Assembly: GCF_022406875.1 (NCBI RefSeq)
Contig: NZ_CP023018.1
Coordinates: forward strand, 1,499,914 to 1,563,913
Length of the DNA stretch: 64,000 nt
Direction of reading: 5' to 3'
DNA from: Ectothiorhodosinus mongolicus
Lineage (GTDB): Bacteria; Pseudomonadota; Gammaproteobacteria; Ectothiorhodospirales; Ectothiorhodospiraceae
Made by a program: the position numbers and the translations under genes. Positions 48,110-59,008 of the stretch are shown here, piece by piece. The notes beneath the pieces were generated by a model. The model saw only the letters and a program-made list of their open reading frames with translations. It made no database searches and had not been told where the DNA came from. How positions within the stretch are numbered: the stretch's first letter is position 1; each line of letters opens with the position of its first letter.

Positions 48110-49072
48110 GTGGTGACGCCAATGGTCGCCTTAGAGGCACGCGCGCAGCTGCTTCAGGCTGTACGCCTTTTTTTTCTAGAGCGCGCCGTCACCGAAGTTG
48201 AAACCCCGCTTTTATCGCAGGCCGGCAGCACTGATCCTGCGCTGCATAGCTTGTCTGTGGCGACCGAGTCGGGCATGCGCTGGCTGCATACCTCACCCGA
48301 ATTTCCGATGAAGCGCCTGCTGGCTGAGGGTAGCGGCGATATCTATCAAATCGCCAAGGTGTTTCGCGATGCTGAGGCGGGGCGCTACCACAATCCCGAA
48401 TTCACCCTGCTGGAGTGGTATCGCCTAGGGTTTGATCACCATGCCTTGATGGATGAGCTGCAGGCGCTCATCACTGAGTTGGCGAGTATATTCGCGTCAC
48501 TGACCCCGCCGCCCTCGCAAGCCAAGCATTGGCGGCGGCTGAGCTATCAAGAGGTCTTTATCCAAGCCTTGGGTATCGACCCCCATCAGGCCAGTATTGC
48601 AGAACTCGCCGATTGCGCCGCGCAGCAAGGTCTGACGATTAGCGGTGATCTGGATCGGGATGCCTGGTTGGACGCGCTGTTGTCTTTTGTTATCACTTCC
48701 TCTTGGCCAGAGGACACGCTGAGCTTTATTTATGACTACCCCGCCAGTCAGGCGGCGCTGGCCAAAATCGATCAAGGCCCACCCCCCACAGCCAGGCGAT
48801 TTGAGCTCTATTGGGGCCCAGTGGAGCTGGCCAATGGCTTTCATGAACTCACCGATCCCTTGGAACAACGCCAGCGCTTTGAGCATGATTTAGAGCAGCG
48901 CGCGGCTCAGGGGCTGGCGCAGATACCCATGGATGAGGGTTTACTCGAGGCGCTGCAGGCGGGGATGCCGGAGTGTGCGGGGGTGGCCTTGGGTTTGGAC
49001 CGATTGCTGATGCGCCTCACGGGTGCCTCGCACATCCGCGAAGTCCTGTCCTTTTCTTGGGATCAGGCCTAA
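48110..49072 (+). CDS. epmA: EF-P-(R)-beta-lysine ligase EpmA (GenX/PoxA)
   Basis: A 320-residue class II LysRS-like catalytic core without an anticodon-binding domain. Class II motifs are VETPLLSQAGSTDPALHSLS, FRDAEAGRYHNPEFTLLEWY (motif 2) and GVALGLDRLLMRL (motif 3). It attaches beta-lysine, made by EpmB, to K34 of EF-P. It starts at GTG 48110 (or ATG 48122), 13 bases after efp. Confidence 0.95.
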   Translation: MVTPMVALEARAQLLQAVRLFFLERAVTEVETPLLSQAGSTDPALHSLSVATESGMRWLHTSPEFPMKRLLAEGSGDIYQIAKVFRDAEAGRYHNPEFTLLEWYRLGFDHHALMDELQALITELASIFASLTPPPSQAKHWRRLSYQEVFIQALGIDPHQASIAELADCAAQQGLTISGDLDRDAWLDALLSFVITSSWPEDTLSFIYDYPASQAALAKIDQGPPPTARRFELYWGPVELANGFHELTDPLEQRQRFEHDLEQRAAQGLAQIPMDEGLLEALQAGMPECAGVALGLDRLLMRLTGASHIREVLSFSWDQA

Positions 49073-49083
49073 GCGCGATCGAA

Positions 49084-49956
49084 TTAAGCGCTCAGCATGG
49101 CCAGTTTTTCGCCCATTTTCAGGGCTTGGCCGACCTTGAGGTCGCTGTGCCACTGAATCATCCCCGGCGGGAATACCAAGATGACGGTGGAGCCGAGATT
49201 AAAGCGGCCCATTTCCGCGCCACGCTCAAACTTCAAGCCATAGTCCAAATAGTCGCGTTGCTCGAGCTCGCGCTTCCAACGCGGTGTGACCTCACCAGCC
49301 CAGACGGTCTCGATGGAGGCGACATTGATCGCGCCCACCAATACCTGCGCAAACTGGCCGCGCTCATGCGCAAACACACTGACCAATCGCTCATTGCGGG
49401 CGAATAGGCCAGGAATCGTGCGCGTGGTATGCGGTGCGACCGAAAACAGGCGGCCGGGGACATAGGTCGTTTCTTTGAGCTTGGCAGTGAGCGGCATGTG
49501 CACGCGATGATAGTCGCGCGGCGATAAATATAGGGTGATGAACTCACCGCCCTCATAGGCCTGAGCGGCTTGAGTATCGATGCCCAGCAGGCTGGCGACA
49601 CTGTAATCATGGGCTTTGGCTTGGATGACGCGGCCTTGATGAATCCGGCCAAACTGACTGATACGGCTGTCTGCAGGGCATAGGACGGCCATGGGGTCAG
49701 GGTCCAAAGGCCGTGCGCCTGGCGCCAGTTCGCGCGTGAACAAATCATTAAAACTGGCGTAGCGCGTCGGGTCGGGTTGCAGCGCTTCGTCCATGTTCAG
49801 GCCGTATTGGCGAATAAACCAGCGGGCCAGCGGGTCTTTAAGTGGCGTGCGCCAGCGTGATGCACGATAGACCAGTCGCGAGATGGCGTGATGCGGCAGC
49901 AGATATAGCGGCAAGGACTTCAGCCAGTCCTGCCAATTGGCATGAGTATCAGACAT
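49084..49956 (-). CDS. psd: Phosphatidylserine decarboxylase proenzyme
   Basis: A 290-residue pyruvoyl enzyme. The self-cleavage site is L254-G-S-T (FNLGSTVILVF), giving a beta chain and a pyruvoyl-capped alpha chain. ITLYLSPRDYHRVHMPL holds the charge-relay His. It makes phosphatidylethanolamine in the inner membrane. The ATG at 49954-49956 (MSDTHANWQDW) is preferred; the longer frame enters the divergent prmB leader. It converges with epmA across 11 bases. Confidence 0.95.
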   Translation of the reverse strand: MSDTHANWQDWLKSLPLYLLPHHAISRLVYRASRWRTPLKDPLARWFIRQYGLNMDEALQPDPTRYASFNDLFTRELAPGARPLDPDPMAVLCPADSRISQFGRIHQGRVIQAKAHDYSVASLLGIDTQAAQAYEGGEFITLYLSPRDYHRVHMPLTAKLKETTYVPGRLFSVAPHTTRTIPGLFARNERLVSVFAHERGQFAQVLVGAINVASIETVWAGEVTPRWKRELEQRDYLDYGLKFERGAEMGRFNLGSTVILVFPPGMIQWHSDLKVGQALKMGEKLAMLSA

Positions 49957-49998
49957 CGGAGTATTATCCCACAGCGCGATTTTTTGACTAAGGATTTT

Positions 49999-50901
49999 AT
50001 GTCTGCCTCTGACCATTCTGCCTTGCAGAATATCCGTGATTTTATTCGTTATGGTGCCAGTCGCTTCAGCGAGGCTGGGCTATGTTTCGGCCATGGCACC
50101 GACAATGCCTTGGATGAAGCGGCTTGGCTGGTACTGTGCGCCCTGCAGCTGCCCTTGACTGTTTCTGGGCATTGGTGGGATGCGCGTCTCACTCCAGTGG
50201 AAAAACAACGCGTGATGGCGGTGCTGGATGAGCGCATCCATACCCGCAAGCCGGCGGCTTACATCACCGGCGAAGCGTTTTTTATGGGCTTGCCTTTCCA
50301 TGTGGATGAGCGGGTGTTGGTGCCCCGCTCGCCCCTAGCTGAACCCATCAGTGATGGCTTTACGCCGTGGCTGGAGGTGGATTCGGTGGAGCGCGTGCTG
50401 GACTTGTGTACCGGCAGCGGCTGTATTGGTATTGCCTGTGCCATGGTGTTTGACAACGCCCAAGTGGATCTAGCCGACATCAGTGATGATGCGCTGGCCG
50501 TGGCGCAAAAAAATATTCAGCGCCATGGGTTGCAAGATCGCGTGAAGACCTGGCAGGCCGATGTGTTTCAGGGTTTGCCGGCCACCACCTATGATCTCAT
50601 CGTCTCCAATCCACCTTATGTCGATGCCCAGGATATGGCGGCGTTAACCCCTGAGTTTCGTCATGAGCCGGCCTTGGGTTTGGCTGCGGGCGAGGATGGT
50701 TTGGATGTGGTCAGTCGGATTTTGGCTGAGGCGGGCGTGCGTTTATCGGAGCAGGGCGTACTCGTGGTCGAGGTGGGCAATAGTGCTCCGGCCGTTGAGG
50801 CACGTTGGCCGGATGTGCCGTTTGTCTGGCTGGAATTCTCACAGGGTGGCGAGGGAGTTTTTCTGCTGACTGCTGATGTGGTGCGGGCCTTTTTTCCATG
50901 A
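49999..50901 (+). CDS. prmB: L3 glutamine N5-methyltransferase PrmB
   Basis: This 300-residue HemK-type methyltransferase has the SAM motif VLDLCTGSGCIGIACAM and the catalytic NPPY in DLIVSNPPYVDAQDM. The helical N-terminal domain and ALGLAAGEDGLDVVSRIL are conserved. It is PrmB rather than PrmC because of its neighbour aroC and its length and N-terminal pattern. It methylates a glutamine of ribosomal protein L3. AAGGA lies five bases before ATG 49999. Confidence 0.9.
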   Translation: MSASDHSALQNIRDFIRYGASRFSEAGLCFGHGTDNALDEAAWLVLCALQLPLTVSGHWWDARLTPVEKQRVMAVLDERIHTRKPAAYITGEAFFMGLPFHVDERVLVPRSPLAEPISDGFTPWLEVDSVERVLDLCTGSGCIGIACAMVFDNAQVDLADISDDALAVAQKNIQRHGLQDRVKTWQADVFQGLPATTYDLIVSNPPYVDAQDMAALTPEFRHEPALGLAAGEDGLDVVSRILAEAGVRLSEQGVLVVEVGNSAPAVEARWPDVPFVWLEFSQGGEGVFLLTADVVRAFFP

Positions 50902-50937
50902 ATAGACCGGGCATGGGTCATGAAACCGGCAGTCTGG

Positions 50938-50962
50938 GGGGTGCCAAGGCGGGGTGCCAAGG
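50938..50962. repeat. Short tandem direct repeat ggggtgccaagg
   Basis: Two identical 12-mers (50938-50949 and 50951-50962) are separated by one base in the prmB-hemN intergenic region, about 55 bases before the hemN start. The role is unknown; it could be a duplicated regulator half-site or a slippage product. Confidence 0.5.
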
Positions 50963-51016
50963 TTTATGCTGGGCCCTCTGCAGCACAATCCCTGCTTATT
51001 TCCTCGGGTATTTGCC

Positions 51017-52405
51017 ATGAGCGCTTCACAAAGCATCGACTTCGATCTGGATCTGATTCATCGCTACAACACGGCGGGTCCGCGTTATACGTCTTATCCC
51101 ACGGCGGTGCAGTTTCATGACGGATTCACCGCTGAGCGATATCAACAGATTGCGCGCGAGACCAATGCCAGTGGTCGGCCGCTGTCACTGTATTTCCATA
51201 TCCCCTTTTGTGACACGGTGTGCTACTACTGCGCCTGTAACAAGGTGGTGACCAAGGACCGCACGCGCTCGCGTGGTTATCTAGATAGCTTGTATCAAGA
51301 GATGGCCTTGCAGGGTGACCTGTTTGATCGCTCACGCCCTGTGACCCAGCTGCATTGGGGCGGTGGGACACCGACGTTTATCTCTCATGATGAAATGACC
51401 GAGCTGATGGGTAAAACTGCCGAGCATTTTGGTCTTCTGGATGATGATACGGGTGAGTACTCGATCGAGATTGATCCGCGCGAAGTGCGCGATGAGACCT
51501 TGGCTTTGTTGCGTCAACTCGGCTTTAACCGCATCAGTTTGGGCGTTCAAGATTTCGATGAGAAGGTGCAAAAAGCGGTCAACCGCGTGCAAAGCGAATC
51601 CTTGGTGAGAAACGTGCTCGATGAAGCCCGACGTTTGGGCTTTCGCTCCACCAGTGTTGATCTGATCTACGGTCTGCCGCATCAAAACTGTGAGACGTTC
51701 GGCAACACCATCGAGCGCATTATCGACATGGATCCAGCGCGTATTTCGGTATTCAACTACGCGCATTTGCCGGATCGTTTCAAACCCCAGCGCCGCATTG
51801 CGGATGCCGATCTTCCTACTCCGTCAGAAAAACTCGCTATTCTGCAGCAGACCATCTCGCAGCTCACCGAGGCGGGTTATGTCTATATTGGTATGGACCA
51901 CTTTGCCAAACCCGATGATGAGCTGGCTGTGGCGCAGCGAGACCACACGCTCTACCGGAATTTCCAAGGCTACTCCACGCATTCGGACTGTGATCTGATT
52001 GGTCTGGGATCCACCAGTGTCGGTATGGTGGGCAACAGCTACAGCCAAAATCAGCACAAGCTGGACGACTATTACGCGGCCATGGGTGAAAAGCGTTTGG
52101 CAGTATTTCGTGGCGTGGAATTGGATCAGGACGATTTGATTCGTCGCGATGTGATCACCCGCTTGATTTGCCACTTTGAGCTGAGTTTTGGTGATATCGA
52201 AAAGGCCCATGACATCCGCTTCGGTGATTATTTCGCCCAGGAGTTGGATGACTTGAAAGTCATGGAGTCAGACGGTCTGATAAACTTGAATGCTGATCAG
52301 ATCAGTGTGCGGCCGGCGGGTCGATTGCTGATTCGTAACATCTGCATGAGTTTCGATCGTTATTTGCGCGAAGCCAGCGAGCAGCGCTTCTCGCGAGTGA
52401 TCTGA
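51017..52405 (+). CDS. hemN: Oxygen-independent coproporphyrinogen III oxidase
   Basis: This 462-residue radical-SAM enzyme has the cluster motif YFHIPFCDTVCYYCACNK (C65, C69, C72). YTSYPTAVQFHDGF, LHWGGGTPTF and VDLIYGLPHQ are HemN signatures, and the C-terminal HemN domain is present. It makes protoporphyrinogen IX anaerobically. The ATG at 51017 is chosen because codons from 50954 are not conserved. I see no clear FNR box in the short upstream region. Confidence 0.95.
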   Translation: MSASQSIDFDLDLIHRYNTAGPRYTSYPTAVQFHDGFTAERYQQIARETNASGRPLSLYFHIPFCDTVCYYCACNKVVTKDRTRSRGYLDSLYQEMALQGDLFDRSRPVTQLHWGGGTPTFISHDEMTELMGKTAEHFGLLDDDTGEYSIEIDPREVRDETLALLRQLGFNRISLGVQDFDEKVQKAVNRVQSESLVRNVLDEARRLGFRSTSVDLIYGLPHQNCETFGNTIERIIDMDPARISVFNYAHLPDRFKPQRRIADADLPTPSEKLAILQQTISQLTEAGYVYIGMDHFAKPDDELAVAQRDHTLYRNFQGYSTHSDCDLIGLGSTSVGMVGNSYSQNQHKLDDYYAAMGEKRLAVFRGVELDQDDLIRRDVITRLICHFELSFGDIEKAHDIRFGDYFAQELDDLKVMESDGLINLNADQISVRPAGRLLIRNICMSFDRYLREASEQRFSRVI

Positions 52406-52429
52406 TGCTCAAGACACAAGGCTGATTTC

Positions 52430-53503
52430 ATGTCCGGCAACAGTATCGGCAAGCTCTTTACAGTTACCAGTTTCGGGGAAAGTCATGGTCTGGCCATCGG
52501 CTGTATTGTCGATGGTTGTCCGCCTGGATTGCCTTTGTCAGAAGAAGATCTGCAAGGCGATTTGGATAGGCGCCGCCCGGGCACCTCGCGACATACGACT
52601 CAGCGCCGCGAGCCTGATCAGGTGAAGATTCTCTCCGGTGTGTTTGAGGGAGTGACCACAGGAGCACCGATCGGCTTGATGATCGAAAATGCCGATCAGC
52701 GTTCCAAGGACTACGCCAAGATAGCCACGCAGTTTCGCCCGGGACATGCGGACTACACCTATTTCAAAAAGTATGGTTTGCGCGATTATCGCGGTGGCGG
52801 CCGCAGTTCGGCCCGCGAGACGGCCATGCGCGTGGCAGCGGGCGGGATTGCCAAGAAATATTTGCAGGCCCAATACGGGGTTCTGGTGCGCGGTTATCTG
52901 GCGCAATTGGGGCCTGTGCGAATCGATAAGGTCGACTGGTCGGTGGTGAATACCAACCCGTTTTTCTGCCCCGATGCAAATCGTGTTCCTGAGCTGGAAG
53001 CCTATATGGATGGCCTGCGTAAAGAGGGCGACTCCATTGGCGCTCGGGTGAATGTCGAGGCCACGGGTTTGCCCGCTGGTTGGGGTGAGCCGATTTTTGA
53101 TCGCCTCGATGCCGATATCGCCGCGGCGATGATGAGCATTAATGCCGTCAAAGCCGTGGAAATTGGCGATGGTTTTGCCGTGGTGGAACAAAAAGGCACG
53201 CAGCATCGCGATGAGATGACGCCCGAGGGCTTTTTATCAAATCACGCTGGTGGTGTTTTGGGCGGGATTTCCAGTGGTCAGGACATTCGCGTCAGTATCG
53301 CCTTAAAGCCCACCTCCAGTATTCGCTTGCCGGGACGGTCCTTAAATGAGGCGGGTGAGTCGGTTGAGGTGATTACCACGGGGCGTCATGATCCCTGTGT
53401 CGGCATTCGCGCCACACCCATTGCGGAGGCCATGCTGGCCATCGTCTTAATGGATCACGCGCTGCGCCATCGCGGCCAAAACGGTATGGACGCTTCAGGC
53501 TAA
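52430..53503 (+). CDS. aroC: Chorismate synthase
   Basis: This 357-residue protein has the three family signatures: [18 protein letters not shown] near the start, [17 protein letters not shown] in the middle and [17 protein letters not shown] near the end. It converts EPSP to chorismate with reduced FMN. It starts 25 bases after hemN. Confidence 0.98.
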   Translation: MSGNSIGKLFTVTSFGESHGLAIGCIVDGCPPGLPLSEEDLQGDLDRRRPGTSRHTTQRREPDQVKILSGVFEGVTTGAPIGLMIENADQRSKDYAKIATQFRPGHADYTYFKKYGLRDYRGGGRSSARETAMRVAAGGIAKKYLQAQYGVLVRGYLAQLGPVRIDKVDWSVVNTNPFFCPDANRVPELEAYMDGLRKEGDSIGARVNVEATGLPAGWGEPIFDRLDADIAAAMMSINAVKAVEIGDGFAVVEQKGTQHRDEMTPEGFLSNHAGGVLGGISSGQDIRVSIALKPTSSIRLPGRSLNEAGESVEVITTGRHDPCVGIRATPIAEAMLAIVLMDHALRHRGQNGMDASG

Positions 53504-53524
53504 AACCCTGATACTCGCGTGACC

Positions 53525-54694
53525 ATGCCGGCCAGTTATTGGAAGCTCTCTAGCTTCTACTTTTTCTATTTCGCCAGTATCGGCGCCTTCATGCCCTATT
53601 GGGGGCTTTATTTGAAAAATGAAGGCTTTACGCCGGGTCAGATTGGCGAGCTGATGGCCATTATCTTGGCCACCAAGATTGTTGCGCCTAATGTTTGGGG
53701 CTGGATAGCCGATCGCACCGGTCAGCGCATGCAGGTCATTCGTCTGGCGGCGCTGATGGCCTTGATCATTTTCTCCGGCTTGTTGTTTTTCTCGGGCTAT
53801 TGGTGGATTGCGGCCATCATGGCGGGCTTCAGCTTTTTCTGGAATGCCGCGCTGCCGCAGTTTGAAGCCACCACCATGAATCACCTCGGGGCACGCACGG
53901 ATGCCTACAGCCGCATCCGTCTCTGGGGTTCGGTGGGCTTTATCATCAGTGTGGCTTGCCTGGGCATCATCTTTGAGCGCATCGATGTGTCTTGGCTGCC
54001 CTGGATGGTTCTGGTTCTTTTATCTTTGTTGTGGATCTCAACGCTGCGGGTCAGTGATGCGCCGCGCACGCCCACCCCCAGCAATGGTCATTCGCTTTGG
54101 ATGACCGTGCGCCAGCCAGCGGTTTTATTGCTGTTATTGTCGTGTTTTTTCATGCAGGCCAGCCATGGTCCCTATTATGCGTTTTTTACCTTGTTTCTGG
54201 AGGAAAATGGCTATAGCCGCACGGTAGCTGGTTACCTCTGGGCCATGGCGGTGGTCGCTGAGGTGTTGGTGTTCTTGTTGATGCACCGCTTGTTGCCGCG
54301 CTTTGGTGCCTGGCCGTTATTGATTTTTGCCATGGCCATTACCGCCTTGCGCTGGTTGCTGCTGGCATTTCAAGTCGAGTTGTTTGGGCTTTTGGTGATG
54401 ACCCAGCTGATGCATGCAGCCAGCTATGGGGTTTATCACGCCGCCGCCATCTCTCTGATTCATCAGTTTTTTACCGGTACGCAGCAAGGTCGGGGGCAGG
54501 CCCTGTATTCTTCGATGAGTTTTGGTTTAGGGGGGGCTTTGGGCGCCTTGGCCAGTGGCTATATTTGGTCAGGTATTGGTCCCATGTGGGTGTATGTCAT
54601 GGCCTCTGGCTTGGCGATGCTGGCGGTTTTTGCCGCGGTTTCGGGTATGCGCGCACAGTTTCGATTCAGATCTTTGCCATCGGCGAGACCTTGA
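53525..54694 (+). CDS. MFS transporter (HcaT/LacY-like, MFS_1_like)
   Basis: A 389-residue protein with about 12 transmembrane helices (FYFFYFASIGAFMPYWGLYL; ALMALIIFSGLLFFSGYWW; VAEVLVFLLMHRLLPRFG). The cytoplasmic loop WGWIADRTGQRMQ is the MFS loop 2-3 motif. It most resembles the phenylpropionate/nucleoside H+ symporter branch; the substrate is unknown. It often neighbours aroC in gammaproteobacteria. GTG 53519 or ATG 53525 could be the start. Confidence 0.85.
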   Translation: MPASYWKLSSFYFFYFASIGAFMPYWGLYLKNEGFTPGQIGELMAIILATKIVAPNVWGWIADRTGQRMQVIRLAALMALIIFSGLLFFSGYWWIAAIMAGFSFFWNAALPQFEATTMNHLGARTDAYSRIRLWGSVGFIISVACLGIIFERIDVSWLPWMVLVLLSLLWISTLRVSDAPRTPTPSNGHSLWMTVRQPAVLLLLLSCFFMQASHGPYYAFFTLFLEENGYSRTVAGYLWAMAVVAEVLVFLLMHRLLPRFGAWPLLIFAMAITALRWLLLAFQVELFGLLVMTQLMHAASYGVYHAAAISLIHQFFTGTQQGRGQALYSSMSFGLGGALGALASGYIWSGIGPMWVYVMASGLAMLAVFAAVSGMRAQFRFRSLPSARP

Positions 54695-54756
54695 TCGGGA
54701 TTTGCCTTATTGGCAGGCCCGGCCTATGATTTCTGGCTGGCTGGAACGAGGTTTTT

Positions 54757-56166
54757 ATGGCAGGAAAGACCCTTTACGACAAACTCTGGGACGCCCATTT
54801 GGTGCGTCAAGAAGACGATGGCACAGCGTTGATCTACATCGATCGCCATCTGGTGCATGAGGTGACCTCACCGCAGGCTTTTGAAGGCCTGAAATTAGCG
54901 GGTCGCCAGCCGTGGCGTATCGAATCCATCCTTGCGGTGCCAGATCATAACGTCCCCACCGCGCATTTGGATGAGGGCATTCGTGATCCTGTATCTCGAG
55001 TGCAGGTCGAGACCCTGCAGGACAATGTCAAAGCCTATGGCATCACCTTTTTCCCAATGCGCGATGTGCGTCAGGGGATTGTGCATGTGATCGGTCCCGA
55101 GCAGGGGGCGACGTTGCCGGGCATGACCGTGGTCTGCGGGGACTCTCATACCTCCACCCATGGTGCTTTAGGCGCTTTGGCGGTGGGTATTGGCACCTCA
55201 GAGGTGGAACATGTGATGGCCACCCAGTGCTTGTTGCAGAAGAAAGCCAAAAACATGCTGATTTCCGTGGATGGTCAATTGGGCCCCGGCGTTACCGCTA
55301 AAGACGTCGTCTTGGCCATCATTGGCAAGATCGGCACGGCCGGCGGCACTGGCTATGCCATTGAATACGGCGGCGATGCGATTCGCAGCCTGTCGATGGA
55401 AGGACGCATGACGATTTGCAATATGTCGATTGAGGCTGGCGCCCGCGCCGGTATGGTGGCTGTGGATGACACCACGATTGAGTTTGTCAAAGGCCGGCCA
55501 TACTCACCGCAGGGCAAGTTATGGGAACAAGCGGTTGCGGCCTGGCGCGATCTTAAATCCGATCCGGATGCTTATTTTGATCGCGTGGTGCATTTGGATG
55601 CCGCCAGTATTGCACCGCAAGTCTCCTGGGGTACTTCTCCCGAGATGGTGGTGCCGGTCACTGGGGCGGTTCCTGATCCGGCCAGTGTCACCGATCCAAT
55701 CAAAGCTGAGGGTATGAGCCGCGCCTTAGAGTACATGGGTCTTAAGCCCGGTACTCTGATTCAAGACATCCAGTTGGACAAGGTCTTTATCGGCTCTTGT
55801 ACCAATGGGCGCATGGAAGATCTGCGCGCCGCAGCGGCTATACTCAAAGGCAAACGCATTGCTCCGCATATTAAGGAGGCCATGGTGGTGCCGGGGTCAG
55901 GTCTGGTGAAACAGCAGGCTGAACAAGAAGGCCTCGATCAGATTTTCAAACAAGCCGGCTTTGAATGGCGTGATCCCGGCTGCTCTATGTGTTTGGGCAT
56001 GAACGAGGATCGCATGCAGGCCGGTGAGCGCTGTGCTTCTACCTCTAACCGTAATTTTGAAGGGCGGCAGGGTGCTGGCTCGCGCACGCATTTGGTCAGC
56101 CCGGCGATGGCTGCTGCTGCTGCGGTTGCTGGTCATTTCGTTGATATCCGCCAGATGGATCAGTAA
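54757..56166 (+). CDS. leuC: 3-isopropylmalate dehydratase large subunit
   Basis: A 469-residue aconitase-family subunit. [20 protein letters not shown] is an aconitase signature, and the cluster cysteines lie in [16 protein letters not shown] and [14 protein letters not shown]. With LeuD it isomerises 2- to 3-isopropylmalate. GAGG precedes ATG 54757. It overlaps leuD by one base. Confidence 0.98.
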   Translation: MAGKTLYDKLWDAHLVRQEDDGTALIYIDRHLVHEVTSPQAFEGLKLAGRQPWRIESILAVPDHNVPTAHLDEGIRDPVSRVQVETLQDNVKAYGITFFPMRDVRQGIVHVIGPEQGATLPGMTVVCGDSHTSTHGALGALAVGIGTSEVEHVMATQCLLQKKAKNMLISVDGQLGPGVTAKDVVLAIIGKIGTAGGTGYAIEYGGDAIRSLSMEGRMTICNMSIEAGARAGMVAVDDTTIEFVKGRPYSPQGKLWEQAVAAWRDLKSDPDAYFDRVVHLDAASIAPQVSWGTSPEMVVPVTGAVPDPASVTDPIKAEGMSRALEYMGLKPGTLIQDIQLDKVFIGSCTNGRMEDLRAAAAILKGKRIAPHIKEAMVVPGSGLVKQQAEQEGLDQIFKQAGFEWRDPGCSMCLGMNEDRMQAGERCASTSNRNFEGRQGAGSRTHLVSPAMAAAAAVAGHFVDIRQMDQ

Positions 56167-56819
56167 TGGAAAAGTTCGAGACTCTCAAAGCCTTGGTGGC
56201 ACCGTTGGATCGTTCCAATGTGGACACCGATGCCATTATTCCCAAACAGTACTTAAAGTCGGTGAAGCGCACCGGCTTTGGTCCCAGTTTGTTTGACGAT
56301 TGGCGTTATCTGGATCCTGGTGAGCCCGGTATGGATCACAGCCAGCGGCGCATCAATCCGGATTTCGTGTTGAATCAGCCGCGCTACGCTGGCGCCAAGA
56401 TTCTTTTGGCGCGCGAGAACTTCGGTTGTGGCTCCTCTCGGGAGCATGCCGTCTGGGCATTAACCGATTATGGGTTTCGCGCGGTGATTGCGCCGAGTTT
56501 TGCAGATATCTTTTTCGGCAACAGCTTTAAAAATGGTTTGTTGCCATTGACTCTCGATGAAAAGCACATCGATAGCCTATTTCAGGCAGTCGCTGCTCAT
56601 CCGGGTTACCAACTGACGGTGGATCTCGCCGAGCAAGTGGTGATTACCCCGGAAGGCGAGCGCCTGGGCTTTGAAGTCGACTCTTTCCGCAAGCATTGTT
56701 TGCTCAATGGCTTGGATGATATCGGCCTGACCCTGCAGCATGCAGATGAAATCCACGCCTATGAAGAGCAGCGTCGTGCGCAAGCGCCTTGGCTGTTCAC
56801 TGCTTCTCCATACGCCTGA
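56166..56819 (+). CDS. leuD: 3-isopropylmalate dehydratase small subunit
   Basis: A 217-residue swivel-domain subunit: [38 protein letters not shown], and the substrate loop [20 protein letters not shown]. It pairs with LeuC; the start overlaps the leuC stop (TAATG). Confidence 0.98.
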   Translation: MEKFETLKALVAPLDRSNVDTDAIIPKQYLKSVKRTGFGPSLFDDWRYLDPGEPGMDHSQRRINPDFVLNQPRYAGAKILLARENFGCGSSREHAVWALTDYGFRAVIAPSFADIFFGNSFKNGLLPLTLDEKHIDSLFQAVAAHPGYQLTVDLAEQVVITPEGERLGFEVDSFRKHCLLNGLDDIGLTLQHADEIHAYEEQRRAQAPWLFTASPYA

Positions 56820-56854
56820 ATCGCAGGCCTTAGAACCGACTGGAAAACAAACGC

Positions 56855-57934
56855 ATGACGCACAAGATTTTGATGCTACCGGGTGATGGCATTGGTCCAG
56901 AGATTATGGCGGCGGCAACCGCCGTGCTTGAGGCTTTGAAAAGTGATTTTGGCCTGCAGGTCGAGTGGGAAGAAGCCCCCATCGGCGGGGCTGGCTATGA
57001 TGCCAGCGGCGAGCCATTGCCGCAGGCTACCTTGGATTTGGCGCGTGCTGCTGATGCGGTGATGCTGGGTGCGGTAGGTGGCCCGCAATACGATACCCTA
57101 CCTTGGGAGAAACGGCCCGAGCGCGGTTTGTTGGCGATTCGGTCGGAGTTGTCGCTGTTTGCGAATCTGCGTCCGGCCATTTTATATCCGCAGTTGGCCA
57201 GTGCTTCGGCGCTCAAACCTGAGATTGTCGGCGGGTTGGATATCATGATTCTGCGTGAGCTGACTGGCGGGGCCTATTTTGGCCAACCGCGGGGCATCGA
57301 TACGCGTGCTGATGGCGTGCGCCAGGGATACAACACGATTATTTATTCTGAGCCTGAAATTGAGCGCATCGCGCGCAGCGGCTTTGAGATCGCGATGAAG
57401 CGAGATCGTCGTCTGTGTTCGGTGGATAAGGCCAATGTTTTAGAGGTCTCGCAGCTATGGCGTGATGTAGTGATCGAGGTGGCCAAAGAGTTTCCGCAGG
57501 TGAGTCTGTCGCATATGTATGTGGATAACGCCGCCATGCAGTTGGTGCGTCAACCCAAACAGTTTGATGTGATCGTCACCGAGAACATGTTCGGCGATAT
57601 CCTCTCGGATGCAGCCGCCATGCTGACCGGCTCGATTGGTATGCTGCCTTCGGCGTCTATGGATGCCAGCGGCAAGGGGCTTTACGAGCCGATTCATGGC
57701 TCAGCGCCGGATATCGCCGGGAAAAATATCGCTAATCCGCTGGCCACTATTTTGTCGGTGGCGATGATGCTGCGTTACAGCCTGAACGAAGCGGCGCAGG
57801 CAGATCGGATCGAGGCTGCCGTCGGCCGGGTATTGGACCAGGGCTTGCGCACGGCTGACATTTGGACCGCAGGCTGCGATAAGGTAAGCACTTCGGGGAT
57901 GGGCGAAGCGGTGGTAGCCGCTTTAGCGGATTAA
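56855..57934 (+). CDS. leuB: 3-isopropylmalate dehydrogenase
   Basis: A 359-residue beta-decarboxylating dehydrogenase: [37 protein letters not shown], and the NAD-site motif [20 protein letters not shown]. It oxidises 3-isopropylmalate to the precursor of leucine. It is the third gene of leuCDB, 35 bases after leuD. Confidence 0.98.
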   Translation: MTHKILMLPGDGIGPEIMAAATAVLEALKSDFGLQVEWEEAPIGGAGYDASGEPLPQATLDLARAADAVMLGAVGGPQYDTLPWEKRPERGLLAIRSELSLFANLRPAILYPQLASASALKPEIVGGLDIMILRELTGGAYFGQPRGIDTRADGVRQGYNTIIYSEPEIERIARSGFEIAMKRDRRLCSVDKANVLEVSQLWRDVVIEVAKEFPQVSLSHMYVDNAAMQLVRQPKQFDVIVTENMFGDILSDAAAMLTGSIGMLPSASMDASGKGLYEPIHGSAPDIAGKNIANPLATILSVAMMLRYSLNEAAQADRIEAAVGRVLDQGLRTADIWTAGCDKVSTSGMGEAVVAALAD

Positions 57935-57972
57935 TAGGCACGAACCCAAGGGTTCTGCAGGGGAAAAGCACG

Positions 57973-58998
57973 ATGAGTAAGACGTTTGATGTAGCCGTTG
58001 TCGGTGCCACCGGTGCGGTGGGCGAGACCATGCTGGATATTCTGGCGCAGCGGGAATTTCCGGTGGGCGAGGTCTATGCCCTTGCCAGCAGCCGCTCGGC
58101 GGGTAATCGGGTGGCGTTTGGCAAGCAACGCAGCCTAGTGGTTCAAGACCTGGCTGAATTTGATTTTTCTAAGGTGCAGATCGGTTTGTTCTCTCCCGGG
58201 GCCTCTGTGTCTAAGGAGTATGCGCCCAAAGCCGCTGCCGCTGGTTGTGTGGTGATCGATAATACCTCGCAGTTTCGCTATGACGCGGACATTCCTTTGG
58301 TGGTGCCTGAGGTCAACCCACAGGCTATAGCCGATTATAAAACCCGCGGTATCATCGCCAACCCCAATTGCTCCACCATTCAGATGTTGGTGGCACTCAA
58401 GCCCATTTATGATGCCGTGGGTATTGAGCGGGTTAATGTGGCCACCTATCAAGCGGTGTCAGGTACCGGTAAGGAGGCCATTGAAGAGTTGGCGGCGCAA
58501 TCTGTGCGCCTGCTCAGCGGCCAAGAGATCGAGTGCAACGTCTATCCCAAGCAGATCGGCTTTAATGTTTTGCCGCACATCGATGTGTTCCTCGATAACG
58601 GTTACACCAAAGAAGAAATGAAAATGGTGTGGGAGACCCGCAAGATCATGGGCGATGAGTCCATTCAGGTGAATCCCACCGCCGTACGCGTGCCGGTGTT
58701 CTATGGGCACTCCGAGGCAATTCACATTGAAACCCGCGACAAGATCACTGCTAAACAGGCCCGCCAGCTGCTGCAAAAGGCACCGGGCGTGGTGGTGCTG
58801 GATAAGCATGCCGATGGCGGTTACCCCACCGCCGTGACCGAAGGCGCTAACCAAGATCCGGTTTATGTAGGCCGCATTCGTGAAGACATCTCGCATCCGC
58901 GCGGCCTGAATCTTTGGGTGGTCGCAGACAATGTCCGCAAGGGCGCGGCGCTCAACAGCGTACAAATTGCCGAGTGCCTAATCGCTGATTATCTCTAG
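57973..58998 (+). CDS. asd: Aspartate-semialdehyde dehydrogenase
   Basis: This 341-residue protein has an NADP loop VAVVGATGAVGETMLDIL, the catalytic Cys133 in NPNCSTIQ, and the C-terminal NLWVVADNVRKGAALNSVQI. It makes aspartate semialdehyde for Lys, Thr, Met and diaminopimelate. Its position between leuB and fimV is the usual Pseudomonas-type order. Confidence 0.97.
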   Translation: MSKTFDVAVVGATGAVGETMLDILAQREFPVGEVYALASSRSAGNRVAFGKQRSLVVQDLAEFDFSKVQIGLFSPGASVSKEYAPKAAAAGCVVIDNTSQFRYDADIPLVVPEVNPQAIADYKTRGIIANPNCSTIQMLVALKPIYDAVGIERVNVATYQAVSGTGKEAIEELAAQSVRLLSGQEIECNVYPKQIGFNVLPHIDVFLDNGYTKEEMKMVWETRKIMGDESIQVNPTAVRVPVFYGHSEAIHIETRDKITAKQARQLLQKAPGVVVLDKHADGGYPTAVTEGANQDPVYVGRIREDISHPRGLNLWVVADNVRKGAALNSVQIAECLIADYL

Positions 58999-59008
58999 GG
59001 GGGATGCC

